Shown here: piece by piece, positions 1 through 9,349 of the stretch
Layout of the letters: the number at the start of each line of letters is the position of its first letter
How positions within the stretch are numbered: the stretch's first letter is position 1
Source of the DNA: JBEEOW01 sp041191405
GTDB taxonomy: Bacteria; Bacteroidota; Bacteroidia; Cytophagales; UBA9547
Assembly: GCA_041191405.1 (NCBI GenBank)
Contig: JBEEOW010000010.1
Span: 57,921-121,920, forward strand
Direction: 5' to 3'
Length of the DNA stretch: 64,000 bases
Translations under genes and position numbers: made by a program
Notes under the pieces: generated by a model
Seen by the model: only the letters and a program-made list of their open reading frames with translations
Told to the model about the DNA's origin: nothing
Database searches by the model: none

Positions 1-669
1 CAACATTTTTATAGTAGGATTTTCATTTACAAAATCACTGATTTTACCTGACAATGTTAACATGATAAATAATGCAATAATAACAGCAACTATCATAATT
101 TCAACATGTTTGGTAACACCAACTGCCGCCAAAATTGAGTCGAAAGAGAATACAATATCTAAGAAAATTATCTGAACAATAGCTGATGGAATAGACATTT
201 GACTTTCTTTTCCATCTTCTTCTTCCTCGTCTTCTTCAGGATGTGTATGGAAATTTTCTAATATTTCTGAAACACTTTTGTACATTAAGAAGATACCTCC
301 ACCTAATAAAATTAGGTCTTTGCCACTGATCTCATTAATTTCTGTGTAAAGATGTAATTGATGAGCATTTAACTGATCAATATTTACAACATTATACATC
401 ATGTTTAATATATCAATACCAAAATCTTCAAGTGAGAATAATGCCTCTCTCATTCCCATAATCCAAGAAATAGAGAACAGTAAACCTATCCTAAACACTA
501 GTGCTAGACTTAATCCGATTGCTCGTGCTTTACCTTGATTTTCTTTTGGGAGCTTCCCAGTAAGTATCGAGATAAATATAACATTATCTATACCCAACAC
601 AATTTCCATAACTGTGAGAGTAAGCAAGGTCATTAGACCTTCAGGGCTGAAAAGTATAGTAAAATCCAT
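1..669 (-). CDS. TerC family integral membrane protein (partial, runs off left edge)
   Basis: Translating the minus strand from the ATG at 669 gives 223 open codons to the window edge, so the C-terminus is missing. It begins MDFTILFSPEGLMTLL and has the family's two acidic membrane motifs, GIDNVIF near residue 26 and DIVFSFDS near residue 178. Between them lie several hydrophobic helices and an acidic cytoplasmic loop (EEDEEEEDG, near residue 155). TerC proteins are multi-pass inner-membrane proteins linked to tellurite resistance and, in better studied members, to metal (manganese) export during membrane-protein secretion. The acidic pairs are typical of that family. Substrate here is unknown. 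It is divergent from the ABC exporter gene, with about 114 bp between the two starts. Confidence 0.9.
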   Translation of the reverse strand, partial: MDFTILFSPEGLMTLLTLTVMEIVLGIDNVIFISILTGKLPKENQGKARAIGLSLALVFRIGLLFSISWIMGMREALFSLEDFGIDILNMMYNVVNIDQLNAHQLHLYTEINEISGKDLILLGGGIFLMYKSVSEILENFHTHPEEDEEEEDGKESQMSIPSAIVQIIFLDIVFSFDSILAAVGVTKHVEIMIVAVIIALFIMLTLSGKISDFVNENPTIKML

Positions 670-677
670 ATTCACTA

Positions 678-707
678 CAAATATATTAGGTTTAAACAAA
701 ATCACAA
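678..707 (-). promoter_or_regulatory. Bacteroidota-type promoter for the TerC gene
   Basis: On the minus strand TTG (705-707) is followed after 19 nt by TATATTTG (678-685), a perfect match to the TAnnTTTG -7 box of Bacteroidota housekeeping promoters. The box ends only 8 nt before the start codon at 669, so the predicted mRNA would have almost no 5' leader. Confidence 0.5.
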
Positions 708-783
708 CATTTGCCAAGCTATTTTAAAAAAGAAATACCATTAATTTTAAAAAAGCTCTAATTTTGACACTTATTTTAATAAA

Positions 784-2583
784 ATGGCAAAAAGAAGAAA
801 TAACAATATTGAAGTTGAACCTGTAAAAATTTCTAAAAAAGGTTTTTTGAACATTTCTAAGATGTTTAAATACGCTTTAAAGTATAAATTGACATTTACT
901 TTTGGGTTAGTTTTTTTAGTATTATCAAGTTTAACAACCATGGCTTTCCCGTATGTAATGGGGAAATTAGTTGATGCAGCAGTAGGGAAAGGGCATGGTT
1001 TTTTCTCTAGTTTAAACAATATTGTTATTTTTTTAATAATTGTATTAATTCTTCAATCAATATTTTCATTTCTTAGAATTTGGCTTTTTTCAAAAGTTAG
1101 TGAAAACACCATTGCTGATATTCGATTAGACTTGTATAATAAAATGTTAGAATTACCAGTTTCATTTTTTGAAAAAAGCAGAGTTGGCGAATTAACTAGT
1201 CGATTAACAAATGATGTAGCTCAACTTCAAGATTCATTATCCACTTCACTAGCGGAGTTTTTGCGTCAAATTATTACCTTAATTGTAGGTGTGGGAATAA
1301 TTTTTTTCATATCTCTTAAACTAACCTTGTTTATGCTTGCAACATTTCCTTTTCTGGTACTTGCTGCATTTGTTTTTGGGAAAAAAATTAGAGCAAAATC
1401 AAAAAATACACAAGATCAACTAGCAACAACCATGGTAGTGGTTGAAGAAACTTTACAAGCAATTAATACCGTAAAATCTTTTGTTAATGAAGTATTTGAA
1501 TCAAATCGATATCAATCAGAATTAAAAAAAGTTACACAAAATGCTTTATCAACTTCGTTTTGGAGAGCAATGTTTGTATCATTTGTAATATTTGCAATTT
1601 TTGGAGGAATTATATTAGTACTTTGGTATGGTGCAACTTTAGTTCAAAATAGTGAATTGAAAATTGGCGAATTAACCTCATTTGTGATTTTTACTGGATT
1701 TATTGGCGCTTCTGTAGGTGGAATCGGTGAAATTTTTAGTCAATTACAAAAAACGATGGGGGCTTCTGAACGAATTATTGAAATTTTACAATTAGATTCA
1801 GAAGTATATAACAATAATGTAAGTGCTATTGCAGATGTTGATTCTATGTGCGAAATTAAATTTAATAAACTTACATTTGCTTATCCTTCTCGTTTGGAAT
1901 ATAATGTTTTAGATGAAATTAGCTTTGATTTATTAACAAATCAAAAAATAGCATTAGTTGGCGAAAGTGGTGGCGGAAAATCAACCATTGTACAATTATT
2001 GCTTCGTTTTTACTCACCTCAAAACGGAATTATAACATTAAATGGAATCAATGTTTCTGAATTAGATTTAAAATGGTACAGAAATTTATTTGGAATAGTT
2101 TCTCAAGAGGTAATGCTTTTTGGAGGGACTATATTAGATAATATAAAATATGGTAATCCTCTTGCTAGCGAATATGAAATAATTGAAGCAGCAAAAAGTG
2201 CTTTTGCTTTTGACTTTATAAATTCATTTCAAGATGGGTTTAATACCATTGTTGGGGAAAGAGGTGTGAAACTTTCTGGCGGACAAAGACAACGAATTGC
2301 TATTGCGAGAGCATTGTTAAAAAATCCAAAAATATTAATTTTAGATGAAGCCACCAGTGCATTAGATTCTTCAGCTGAATTAGAAGTACAAAATGCATTG
2401 GATAATTTAATGCAAAACAGAACCACATTAATTATCGCTCATAGACTTTCAACTATTAAAAACGCAGATAAAATATTAGTTCTTGAAAACGGTAAAATTT
2501 TGGAGCAAGGCTCCCATGATGAACTAATTAGGAACCCTAATGGAAAATATAATATGTTATATACAATGCAGAGTAAATATTAA
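784..2583 (+). CDS. ABC exporter, fused permease and ATPase (MsbA/LmrA type)
   Basis: This is a 599-residue half-transporter. Residues about 30-320 form the six-helix exporter membrane domain and residues about 350-595 the nucleotide-binding domain. The ATPase part has Walker A GESGGGKST, signature LSGGQRQR, Walker B ILILDEATSALD and the switch histidine in IIAHRLST. Proteins of this type work as homodimers in the inner membrane and export lipids or drugs. In Bacteroidota such genes are often annotated as MsbA-like lipid exporters, but the substrate cannot be read from sequence. The start codon ATG at 784 is preceded by an AT-rich stretch without a Shine-Dalgarno site. It is transcribed alone; the next gene starts about 400 bp downstream. 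Confidence 0.93.
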   Translation: MAKRRNNNIEVEPVKISKKGFLNISKMFKYALKYKLTFTFGLVFLVLSSLTTMAFPYVMGKLVDAAVGKGHGFFSSLNNIVIFLIIVLILQSIFSFLRIWLFSKVSENTIADIRLDLYNKMLELPVSFFEKSRVGELTSRLTNDVAQLQDSLSTSLAEFLRQIITLIVGVGIIFFISLKLTLFMLATFPFLVLAAFVFGKKIRAKSKNTQDQLATTMVVVEETLQAINTVKSFVNEVFESNRYQSELKKVTQNALSTSFWRAMFVSFVIFAIFGGIILVLWYGATLVQNSELKIGELTSFVIFTGFIGASVGGIGEIFSQLQKTMGASERIIEILQLDSEVYNNNVSAIADVDSMCEIKFNKLTFAYPSRLEYNVLDEISFDLLTNQKIALVGESGGGKSTIVQLLLRFYSPQNGIITLNGINVSELDLKWYRNLFGIVSQEVMLFGGTILDNIKYGNPLASEYEIIEAAKSAFAFDFINSFQDGFNTIVGERGVKLSGGQRQRIAIARALLKNPKILILDEATSALDSSAELEVQNALDNLMQNRTTLIIAHRLSTIKNADKILVLENGKILEQGSHDELIRNPNGKYNMLYTMQSKY

Positions 2584-2999
2584 TATCTGTATTATATTTT
2601 ATATTATTACATTATTGTATGAAATAACTTATTATCTTTAAGTATTTTCCTAATTCTTCCATAAAATAATTAACAAAAAACTAACAGTAAGTAGTCCTTT
2701 AAATTTTTTACTGAATGCAATCTTTTAAACTATTTTAAAGATTAACAATTGAAAAAACTATTAATATTAAAAAATATCTAAAAGTTGATATTTTTTTATT
2801 CTTTAATTTATTCAAATAAATTTATTGATTATTAGTTAGTTATGTAATGTTATCTAAAAAATGTATTAAATAATAGAATATAACAATCACAAAATGATAG
2901 AATTATATTCACGAGTATTTGATATTTTATTAATATAGTCCTATCTTTACACAGTATTTTACAAAAATACCCTAATTTACCCTGAAAACATTGACGAGT
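2584..2999 (+). promoter_or_regulatory. 416-bp AT-rich intergenic region with gldJ promoter
   Basis: There is no gene here. The last 80 bases hold a good Bacteroidota promoter: TTTG at 2918-2921, a 20-nt spacer, then TATCTTTA at 2942-2949. A transcript would start near 2955 and have a leader of about 45 nt before the gldJ ATG at 3000. The rest is A/T-rich with short runs and no convincing hairpin. Confidence 0.5.
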
Positions 3000-4199
3000 A
3001 TGAACAGAATTCTGAGATCAATTAAATATCTCTCAATTTTGCTGGCTGGTTCAGCAATAATAGCTAGTTGTGGCGGTGATGGTCACCCAACTGCAACTGA
3101 TCCTGGAAAAGGCAGTATGACTACAGGATTAGAATATAACGCTGAGGACGGTTTCCAAGTACAAGATTTTGAAGGTCAGCCAGAAGGTCCTAACTTAGTT
3201 TATATTGAAGGTGGACGTACTGTAATGGGTTCATTTGAAGAGGATTTAATGAACACTGGTGACAATATTGAGCGTACTGTAACTGTTTCTTCATTCTTTA
3301 TGGATCAAACAGAAGTTGCTAATATTCACTGGTTAGAGTATTTATTCTATGTACAAAAAGATTCATCTGAGGAGTTTTTCAAAACTGCACTTCCTGATAC
3401 TACAGTATGGGCAAGTCAGTTAGCATTTAACGACCCTTATGTTGATCACTATTTAAGATATCCTGGTTTCCGTTTTTTCCCTGTTGTAGGAGTTAACTGG
3501 AAACAAGCAAATGACTACTGTACTTGGAGAACAGGTGTTGTTAACAAACGTTTAGGAGAAGATGCTGGTGTTGAAATTCCTGCTGATGGTGGTCGTATTC
3601 CATTAGAGTCAGGTGTTGTATTACCTAACTTCCGTTTACCAACTGAGGCTGAGTGGGAATATGCAGCTACTGCACTTATCGGTACTCAATGGTTAGACGA
3701 AAACCAAACTCAAAAAAGATTATATCCATGGGATGGTCACGCATTACGTAATCCTTATGGTGATGAAATGGGTTATTTCTTAGCTAACTTCAAAAGAGGT
3801 AGAGGTGACTATGCTGGTATCGCTGGTAAATTGAATGATGGTGCAATGATTACTGCTTACATCTTCTCTTTCCCTCCTAATGACTACGGTTTATACTGTA
3901 TGGCTGGAAACATTTCTGAGTGGGTATATGATGTTTATCGTCCAAACTCTTTCGAAGATGTTGATGATTTAAACCCAATGCGTAGAAATGGATACCAAGA
4001 TGAAGCTAAAGGTTATGACAAAAAAGGTTTCCAAACTTTAATTGACGACCACGTACGTGTTTACAAAGGTGGTTCATGGAAAGATGTAGCATACTGGATG
4101 TCACCAGGTACTCGTCGTTTCTTAGAAGAAGATTCATCAACTGCAACAATTGGTTTCCGTTGTGCAATGATTAAAGCTGAGGCTGGTTCTCAACAATAA
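3000..4199 (+). CDS. gldJ: Gliding motility / T9SS lipoprotein GldJ
   Basis: This 399-residue lipoprotein has a signal peptide with a lipobox ending at Cys24 (AIIASC), so the ATG at 3000 is preferred over the TTG at 2991. The body has the formylglycine-generating-enzyme-like fold: VYIEGGRTVMGS near residue 70, FFMDQTEVANIHWLEYL near residue 102, the GldJ-like stretch ALPDTTVW, LRYPGFRFFPVVGVNWKQA, RLPTEAEWEYA, MAGNISEWVYDVY and a C-terminal GGSWKD...GFRCAM. GldJ and its relative GldK are outer-membrane-associated lipoproteins needed for gliding and type IX secretion. The ALPDTTVW and YLRYPGFRFFPVVGVNW stretches resemble GldJ more than GldK. The gene is monocistronic, with its own promoter and a strong terminator. 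It is shorter than the well studied Flavobacterium GldJ. No gldK/L/M/N follow it. Confidence 0.88.
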   Translation: MNRILRSIKYLSILLAGSAIIASCGGDGHPTATDPGKGSMTTGLEYNAEDGFQVQDFEGQPEGPNLVYIEGGRTVMGSFEEDLMNTGDNIERTVTVSSFFMDQTEVANIHWLEYLFYVQKDSSEEFFKTALPDTTVWASQLAFNDPYVDHYLRYPGFRFFPVVGVNWKQANDYCTWRTGVVNKRLGEDAGVEIPADGGRIPLESGVVLPNFRLPTEAEWEYAATALIGTQWLDENQTQKRLYPWDGHALRNPYGDEMGYFLANFKRGRGDYAGIAGKLNDGAMITAYIFSFPPNDYGLYCMAGNISEWVYDVYRPNSFEDVDDLNPMRRNGYQDEAKGYDKKGFQTLIDDHVRVYKGGSWKDVAYWMSPGTRRFLEEDSSTATIGFRCAMIKAEAGSQQ

Positions 4200-4224
4200 T
4201 TCAGCGTAAAATATAAAACTTATA

Positions 4225-4264
4225 AAAGCCGTTACCGTAATAAGGTAACGGCTTTTTCGTTTTT
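4225..4264 (+). terminator. Rho-independent terminator of gldJ
   Basis: A perfect 13-bp stem (4225-4237 with 4245-4257, core GCCGTTACC/GGTAACGGC) with a 7-nt loop is followed by a T-rich run, 26 bp after the gldJ stop. Confidence 0.9.
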
Positions 4265-4269
4265 TACCA

Positions 4270-4938
4270 ATGACAAATCAAATCAAAAATATTGTTATTA
4301 TATTTTGTGCAATCTTTAGTTCAATAAACTTTACCATTGCACAGTCATTTAGTGATAAGTTTGGAAAAGGTTTGGTTGTGTTTGAATATGACACAAATGC
4401 AGTATTAAATTTCTATAACAATCCAAACGAAGGAGAACCTTCATTAAATATTTCAGTACGTATTGATACCGATTCAAAACAATTAACATTAAAATTAACT
4501 GAAGAGCAACAGCAATGGTTTAATCCTGAAACTTTTTGGGACGAAGAAAAACTACTTCATTTTATTTGTACTGAACGTAAAGGCAATTGGTGCAAAATTA
4601 TTGTTGATAAAAAAACAAATAAATCATTTTGGGTATTAACAGGTTTAAAGTTGCATTTCTTTAAATGGAAAAAATATTTACCCAATACAACACAAATAGA
4701 AGTGATAGACACTGTAAGTAATAAAGCCAAGTATTTGCGTTGTATTATCTCTCCAAGTGTTAAAAACAGACCTTATAGATGTTTAAGAATTCAAAAAGTA
4801 AAAGGAAATAAAGCCTTAGTGGAATTTGATAAACGTAATTGCCCTGATTATGACAAAAACAAATTTGAAAAACCAACTTATGGTTGGATTAGATGGAGAG
4901 ATAAAAAAGGATTGCTAATAAATTATTATTTGAGGTAA
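4270..4938 (+). CDS. Secreted protein of unknown function
   Basis: The product has 222 residues. An N-terminal hydrophobic segment ending ...INFTIAQS looks like a signal peptidase I substrate (cleavage after AQ), so the mature protein is probably periplasmic or surface-exposed. The rest is mixed, rich in Lys, Trp and Tyr, with four cysteines (CTERKGNWCK, RCIIS, YRCLRI) and a C-terminal GWIRWRDKKG. No family was recognised. Because a strong terminator separates it from gldJ and the gap is only 70 bp, its promoter must lie in or around that terminator. The downstream neighbour converges on it. Confidence 0.75.
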   Translation: MTNQIKNIVIIFCAIFSSINFTIAQSFSDKFGKGLVVFEYDTNAVLNFYNNPNEGEPSLNISVRIDTDSKQLTLKLTEEQQQWFNPETFWDEEKLLHFICTERKGNWCKIIVDKKTNKSFWVLTGLKLHFFKWKKYLPNTTQIEVIDTVSNKAKYLRCIISPSVKNRPYRCLRIQKVKGNKALVEFDKRNCPDYDKNKFEKPTYGWIRWRDKKGLLINYYLR

Positions 4939-4972
4939 AATAAACGATATTTTTATCTTGCATTTAATTATT

Positions 4973-6877
4973 TTACCTAGTTCTATAATCCTCGTAAACA
5001 GATTGTTGAAATGCTTTTGCATATTTAGTTAAACTATCACTTTCTTGTTTAGGTTTAATTTCGTCGTACATTAAGCCAGGACTTTGGTGATTAAATCCTA
5101 TCCATCCTTTATTGCTTACCATGCCTGCTCCACCGTACGAACAATAATATGCCACATTTTTACTGTATGGATTAAACATGTTTTTGCTCCAAACATATTT
5201 TTCAGCTTCATTGTGTAATTTCATTTGTTTTAGAATACTTGGCGTAATGTCTAATTGTGAGAAAACTTTATCTATTTTTCTACCTTTGAACTCATTTTTT
5301 ATTACATCTCCATAAAATACACATGGGATTTGGTGGTATGCAGCCATAAAAGGGTCTGAATTTTTGTGACTACCATGACTATGATCTGCAACGAGTACAA
5401 ATAATGTGTTTTTATACCAAGCTTGTTTTTTTGCATAGTCAAAAAATACTTTTAAACATGAATCTGCAAAAACCATTGAATTAGTAAAATCATTTTCAAG
5501 TGGAGTTAATCTTTTTTTAGTGCCTTCAAAATCATAAGGCATGTGTGTACTTACTGTAAACCACGAAGCTAAAAATGGTTGTTTTAATTGATTGATTTCA
5601 GTAATGAATTGTTTGTTCATATAGTTATCATGTATTCCTAGTTTGCCTTTAGGTAAATCTGAATAATCTTTTTCTTCTTTTACAATATCAAATTTTTTCT
5701 GATAAACATAACTTCTTAAATTTCCATAATTTAAATCACCTCCAAAATAAAATCCTGATTGGTAGCCTAAAGGTTTTAAATCTTCCGAAATACAAGGAAG
5801 TTTTACTGATTTTTCGCTTACGTTTATTACACTCATACGTGATAATGCTGGATATCCACTCAATACTGCAGGAATTCCTTGGTCGGAAACATAACCACCT
5901 GGATAAAATTTTGTAAATGAGATTCCTTCCTTAGCCAATGATGACATAAAAGGTGCATAATTGTCTCCTCCAAAACCTTCGACACAGCTAGCGCTCCAAC
6001 TTTCAAGTAAAATATATACAATATTTGGTTTTGAGTTGTTTAAAAAAATCTCTGTTGTATCTTTTTGAACAGCAAACAATGAACGAGTTATTTTATCTGC
6101 ATCGGCCTGAGGGAAGTCTTTATATGGGTTTTCTTTAAACTTATTATTATACTCAATTATGTTAAATATTAAGTTCCAAAATGGATTTACACTGGCATCA
6201 TTTACCAATGGATTGTTAGTAAAGTAAGCATCTGAACTCTGAATTGGAATTTGTTGCAAACCACCACGTATGTTGATTACAGAAAATGCTACTATTATTA
6301 AAAGTAAAATTGGAAATAGTATTAGTTTTTTTGCACTAGTTAAAATATTATCAACAGGAATGATATTTTTGGTAAAAGCGACTTTTTTATAGAATATATA
6401 AATAAAAGCTCCACTTAAAAGTACATTAAATACCACAAAATAAATCATTAAATCAAATGACGTTGTGCGGAATACTTCGTCAGGATTTGAAAAGTGCATC
6501 AATGCCTGCATGCTCATTTTGGCTTTCCATTCACGATATAAACCCATTTCTCCAACTGAAATAAGGTTATATACAATCACTAGAAATGCAATAAACACAT
6601 TTATAAATTTTAACAGACCCTGTTTGGGAAATAGATAATAAATAAATAAAATCAATAATGGAATACTTGAAAAATACCCAACCATCGACATATCTAATCT
6701 AATAGCATGAAATAACGAAGATAGTAAAATGGTAAATGGTACATCATTGATTAAATGACTTATAAAGGCATAAAAAACGATTCTATTTACAGCAAATAAG
6801 CACAGCCAAAACAAAGTGATTAAGGATAATTGTATTAAAAAGTGTTTTATAAATTGACTGTTTTTGAATAGGTTCAT
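4973..6877 (-). CDS. LTA synthase family membrane sulfatase/phosphoglycerol transferase-like protein
   Basis: The protein has 634 residues: about five N-terminal membrane helices (residues 10-220), then an extracytoplasmic alkaline-phosphatase-superfamily domain (residues 280-620). Family motifs seen are NIVYILLESWSASCVEGFGG (metal-binding Glu), SDQGIPAVLSGYPAL around the nucleophile position, ADHSHGSH (metal-binding Asp/His) and HQIPCVFYG. In relatives the nucleophile is usually Thr in a T-D-x-G setting; here the matching residue appears to be Ser (V-S-D-Q-G). The family includes LtaS and enzymes that move phosphoglycerol or phosphoethanolamine onto envelope glycans. Gram-negative Bacteroidota have no lipoteichoic acid, so a role in envelope-lipid or glycan decoration is inferred. 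Single-gene transcription unit. Confidence 0.88.
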   Translation of the reverse strand: MNLFKNSQFIKHFLIQLSLITLFWLCLFAVNRIVFYAFISHLINDVPFTILLSSLFHAIRLDMSMVGYFSSIPLLILFIYYLFPKQGLLKFINVFIAFLVIVYNLISVGEMGLYREWKAKMSMQALMHFSNPDEVFRTTSFDLMIYFVVFNVLLSGAFIYIFYKKVAFTKNIIPVDNILTSAKKLILFPILLLIIVAFSVINIRGGLQQIPIQSSDAYFTNNPLVNDASVNPFWNLIFNIIEYNNKFKENPYKDFPQADADKITRSLFAVQKDTTEIFLNNSKPNIVYILLESWSASCVEGFGGDNYAPFMSSLAKEGISFTKFYPGGYVSDQGIPAVLSGYPALSRMSVINVSEKSVKLPCISEDLKPLGYQSGFYFGGDLNYGNLRSYVYQKKFDIVKEEKDYSDLPKGKLGIHDNYMNKQFITEINQLKQPFLASWFTVSTHMPYDFEGTKKRLTPLENDFTNSMVFADSCLKVFFDYAKKQAWYKNTLFVLVADHSHGSHKNSDPFMAAYHQIPCVFYGDVIKNEFKGRKIDKVFSQLDITPSILKQMKLHNEAEKYVWSKNMFNPYSKNVAYYCSYGGAGMVSNKGWIGFNHQSPGLMYDEIKPKQESDSLTKYAKAFQQSVYEDYRTR

Positions 6878-6951
6878 TGTAGAAATGTATTAATGCAAAA
6901 CAAAAATAATACATTAAATGAATGTTATTTTGAAATCAATAAATTAAAATA

Positions 6952-7857
6952 TTAAAAACTTCTACCTTGAAGTCCTCCAGTGTGGATAGTTACTATTTTT
7001 GAACCTCGTGGGAAGTAGTTTTTTTCAATTAAATCATATACGCCATAAAGCATTTTGGCTGTATATACTTGTTCTAGTGCTATATTGTGTTTGTCTTCAA
7101 AATGATTAATAAATTCAAAAAGTGAAGGTTTCGTTTTTCCAAAACCACCAAAATGATAATCTGTAATTATTTCTGGGTGTTGATTTACTATTACTTGTGC
7201 TTGTTTGTATAGCTTTTCGATATCATTTATTAAAAAAGAGGCACCTTTAAGAGCTGCAATTCCAATAACTTTTGTTTGAGAATTATCAAAAGCTAGACCT
7301 AAACCTGCAACTGTTCCAGTGCTGCCAACAGCAGTAATTACATAATTTGTATTACCAGGAATATATTGTTTTAGCTCAACTACTCCTTTCAAAGCCAATG
7401 CATTACTGCCACCTTCGGGGATGTAAATTAGTTTATTATCAATTGGTTTAATGTATTTTTCAACAAACCATTCTTCATTTTTTTGTCTATAATCTTCTCT
7501 TGAAACTTGAACAAGCTTCATTCCTGAAGCCTTTAACTCAACAAGCGTTTTGTTTTCAAGGTTTTCGTCTGCCCTAATGATTCCATAACTTTCAAAGCCT
7601 AACTCCTTGCATGCATGAGCCAAAGAGTGCAGATGATTACTGTAAGCACCACCAACGCTAACTATGGTTTTGATGCCTTGGTTATAAGCTTGTTGAAGGT
7701 TATATTTTAGTTTAAACCATTTGTTTCCGTTAATGGTTGGATGAATATTTTGCAACTCCAAAATAGACAAATGAATATTTTTTTCTTCAAAAATAGTTTC
7801 AAAAATTGGCGTTAAAGCTGGTTTTTGAAATGGTATTTTATCAAATATTATATTCAT
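6952..7857 (-). CDS. PLP-dependent 1-aminocyclopropane-1-carboxylate deaminase / D-cysteine desulfhydrase family enzyme
   Basis: This 301-residue protein has the fold-type II PLP signature. NGNKWFKLKYNL near residue 44 carries the Schiff-base lysine, GGAYSNHLHSLAHA near residue 69 binds the cofactor phosphate or substrate, and VTAVGSTGTVAGL near residue 175 is the Gly/Ser/Thr-rich loop. The family includes ACC deaminase and D-cysteine desulfhydrase, which release ammonia or sulfide with an alpha-keto acid. Bacterial members without plant association are mostly D-cysteine desulfhydrases, but specificity cannot be decided here. It is preceded by the DEAD helicase gene on the same strand with an 80-bp gap, so the two may be co-transcribed. 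Confidence 0.85.
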   Translation of the reverse strand: MNIIFDKIPFQKPALTPIFETIFEEKNIHLSILELQNIHPTINGNKWFKLKYNLQQAYNQGIKTIVSVGGAYSNHLHSLAHACKELGFESYGIIRADENLENKTLVELKASGMKLVQVSREDYRQKNEEWFVEKYIKPIDNKLIYIPEGGSNALALKGVVELKQYIPGNTNYVITAVGSTGTVAGLGLAFDNSQTKVIGIAALKGASFLINDIEKLYKQAQVIVNQHPEIITDYHFGGFGKTKPSLFEFINHFEDKHNIALEQVYTAKMLYGVYDLIEKNYFPRGSKIVTIHTGGLQGRSF

Positions 7858-7937
7858 TTATTAACTTAAATTTGATATTGATTTTTACAGAAATTATAGT
7901 CTTAAGTCTTCTGTCTTTTATCTTCCGTCTAAATAAT

Positions 7938-9164
7938 TTATGGTTTTTTCTTCCAAACTTTCTTTTTCCCACCAGGTTTGCGAGTTCCAAAGTCTTTTTT
8001 TACTTTAATTTCTGGTTGATAAATTGGAGCTTCGCCCAACGCTTCGGGTAATGGAAGTTTAGGGATATCTTTACCAATTAAGCTTTCAATTTTAAAGAAT
8101 TTGTGTTGGTCTTTGTCGTTAATAAAGGTAATGGCAGTTCCTGTAGTTGATGCTCTGGCTGTACGACCAATTCTGTGGATATAATCTTCTGGGTCTGGTG
8201 GACAATCATAGTTAATTACCAAGCTAATTCCCTCAATATCAATTCCTCTAGATAAAATGTCCGTACCAATTAAAACCTGTAATTTTTTATTTCTAAAATC
8301 TCTCAAAATGCCTTCACGTTCATTTTGGTCAAGGTCAGAATGAAATGCTTTAACCGACATTTTGGTTTTAAGCAATTCATTTTCAAGAGATTTTACATTT
8401 TCTTTCGTGGATGCAAAAATAATTGCTGAACTATATTCTGCTTGCGCAAAAACATGTGCAACCAATGGCAGTTTTTGTTTATCGTAAGCCAAATAAGCTT
8501 GTTGCAAAATTCCTTCAGCAGGTTTTGAAATAGCAATATTTACTGTTTCGGGATTATTTAAAATTTTGTTTGCCAAAGTTCTAATTTTGGGAGGCATAGT
8601 TGCCGAAAACAAAATAGTTTGTTTTTCTTTGGGTAAATAATTGATAATCTTTACTATATCATCAAAAAATCCCATGTCGAGCATTTTATCAGCTTCGTCG
8701 AGAATTAAATGTTGCAATTGGTCTAATTTTACATTGCCCATTTGCAATAGAGCCATTAATCTTCCTGGAGTTGCAATTACAATATCGGCACCTTCTTTTA
8801 AAGCTTTGGCTTGTTGTTCCCATTTGCTACCATCGCCACCACCATAAACAGGAATTGAACTTACAGAAGTAAAATAAGCAAAGCCTTCAATTTGATTGTC
8901 AATTTGTTGGGCTAGCTCACGAGTTGGAGCGAGAATTAAAGTATTTAGGTGACGTTTTTCGTCGGGGGTATTTACAATTTTGTGTAAAATTGGTAAAAGA
9001 TAAGCTGCTGTTTTACCTGTACCTGTTTGTGCACATGCAACTAAGTCTCTGTTATTTAAAATGATAGGTATTGCAAGTACTTGAATTGGGCTTGGTTGTT
9101 TATAACCCATAGAATGCAATCCATCATAAAGGCTTTCAACAAAATTAAAATCACTGAAATTCAT
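7938..9164 (-). CDS. DEAD-box ATP-dependent RNA helicase (RhlE-like)
   Basis: This 408-residue protein has the full set of motifs: the Q motif (GYKQPSPIQ), AQTGTGKT, PTRELAQQ, TPGR, DEAD, SAT, the domain 2 motif GTDILSRGID and HRIGRTARA. The C-terminus is a short Lys/Arg-rich tail (GTRKPGGKKKVWKKKP) likely to help bind RNA. The length and basic tail match RhlE-type helicases of Bacteroidota, which act in ribosome assembly and mRNA turnover, often in the cold. The start at 9164 fits the usual MNFSDFNF N-terminus. The 185-bp gap to ttcA is a divergent promoter region. Confidence 0.93.
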   Translation of the reverse strand: MNFSDFNFVESLYDGLHSMGYKQPSPIQVLAIPIILNNRDLVACAQTGTGKTAAYLLPILHKIVNTPDEKRHLNTLILAPTRELAQQIDNQIEGFAYFTSVSSIPVYGGGDGSKWEQQAKALKEGADIVIATPGRLMALLQMGNVKLDQLQHLILDEADKMLDMGFFDDIVKIINYLPKEKQTILFSATMPPKIRTLANKILNNPETVNIAISKPAEGILQQAYLAYDKQKLPLVAHVFAQAEYSSAIIFASTKENVKSLENELLKTKMSVKAFHSDLDQNEREGILRDFRNKKLQVLIGTDILSRGIDIEGISLVINYDCPPDPEDYIHRIGRTARASTTGTAITFINDKDQHKFFKIESLIGKDIPKLPLPEALGEAPIYQPEIKVKKDFGTRKPGGKKKVWKKKP

Positions 9165-9349
9165 AAGTATTTTTTGTAGTAAAAATTGGTATTTACTGTT
9201 TTATACAAAGCTAACATAGATTTTGGAATAAAAATTAATTGTTGAAATTATTGAGTAAAAATTTCTGATAGAGTGTAAGTATTTATTATAAATAATCCTT
9301 ACCGTTACAGCAATTATTAATTAATTTTACATTTCATAACAAAAAAACA

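Noticed and set aside
7806..8051. Plus-strand frame of 81 residues
   Set aside because: It overlaps the ends of two convincing genes on the other strand and its composition (Phe/Leu-rich) is typical of a shadow frame.
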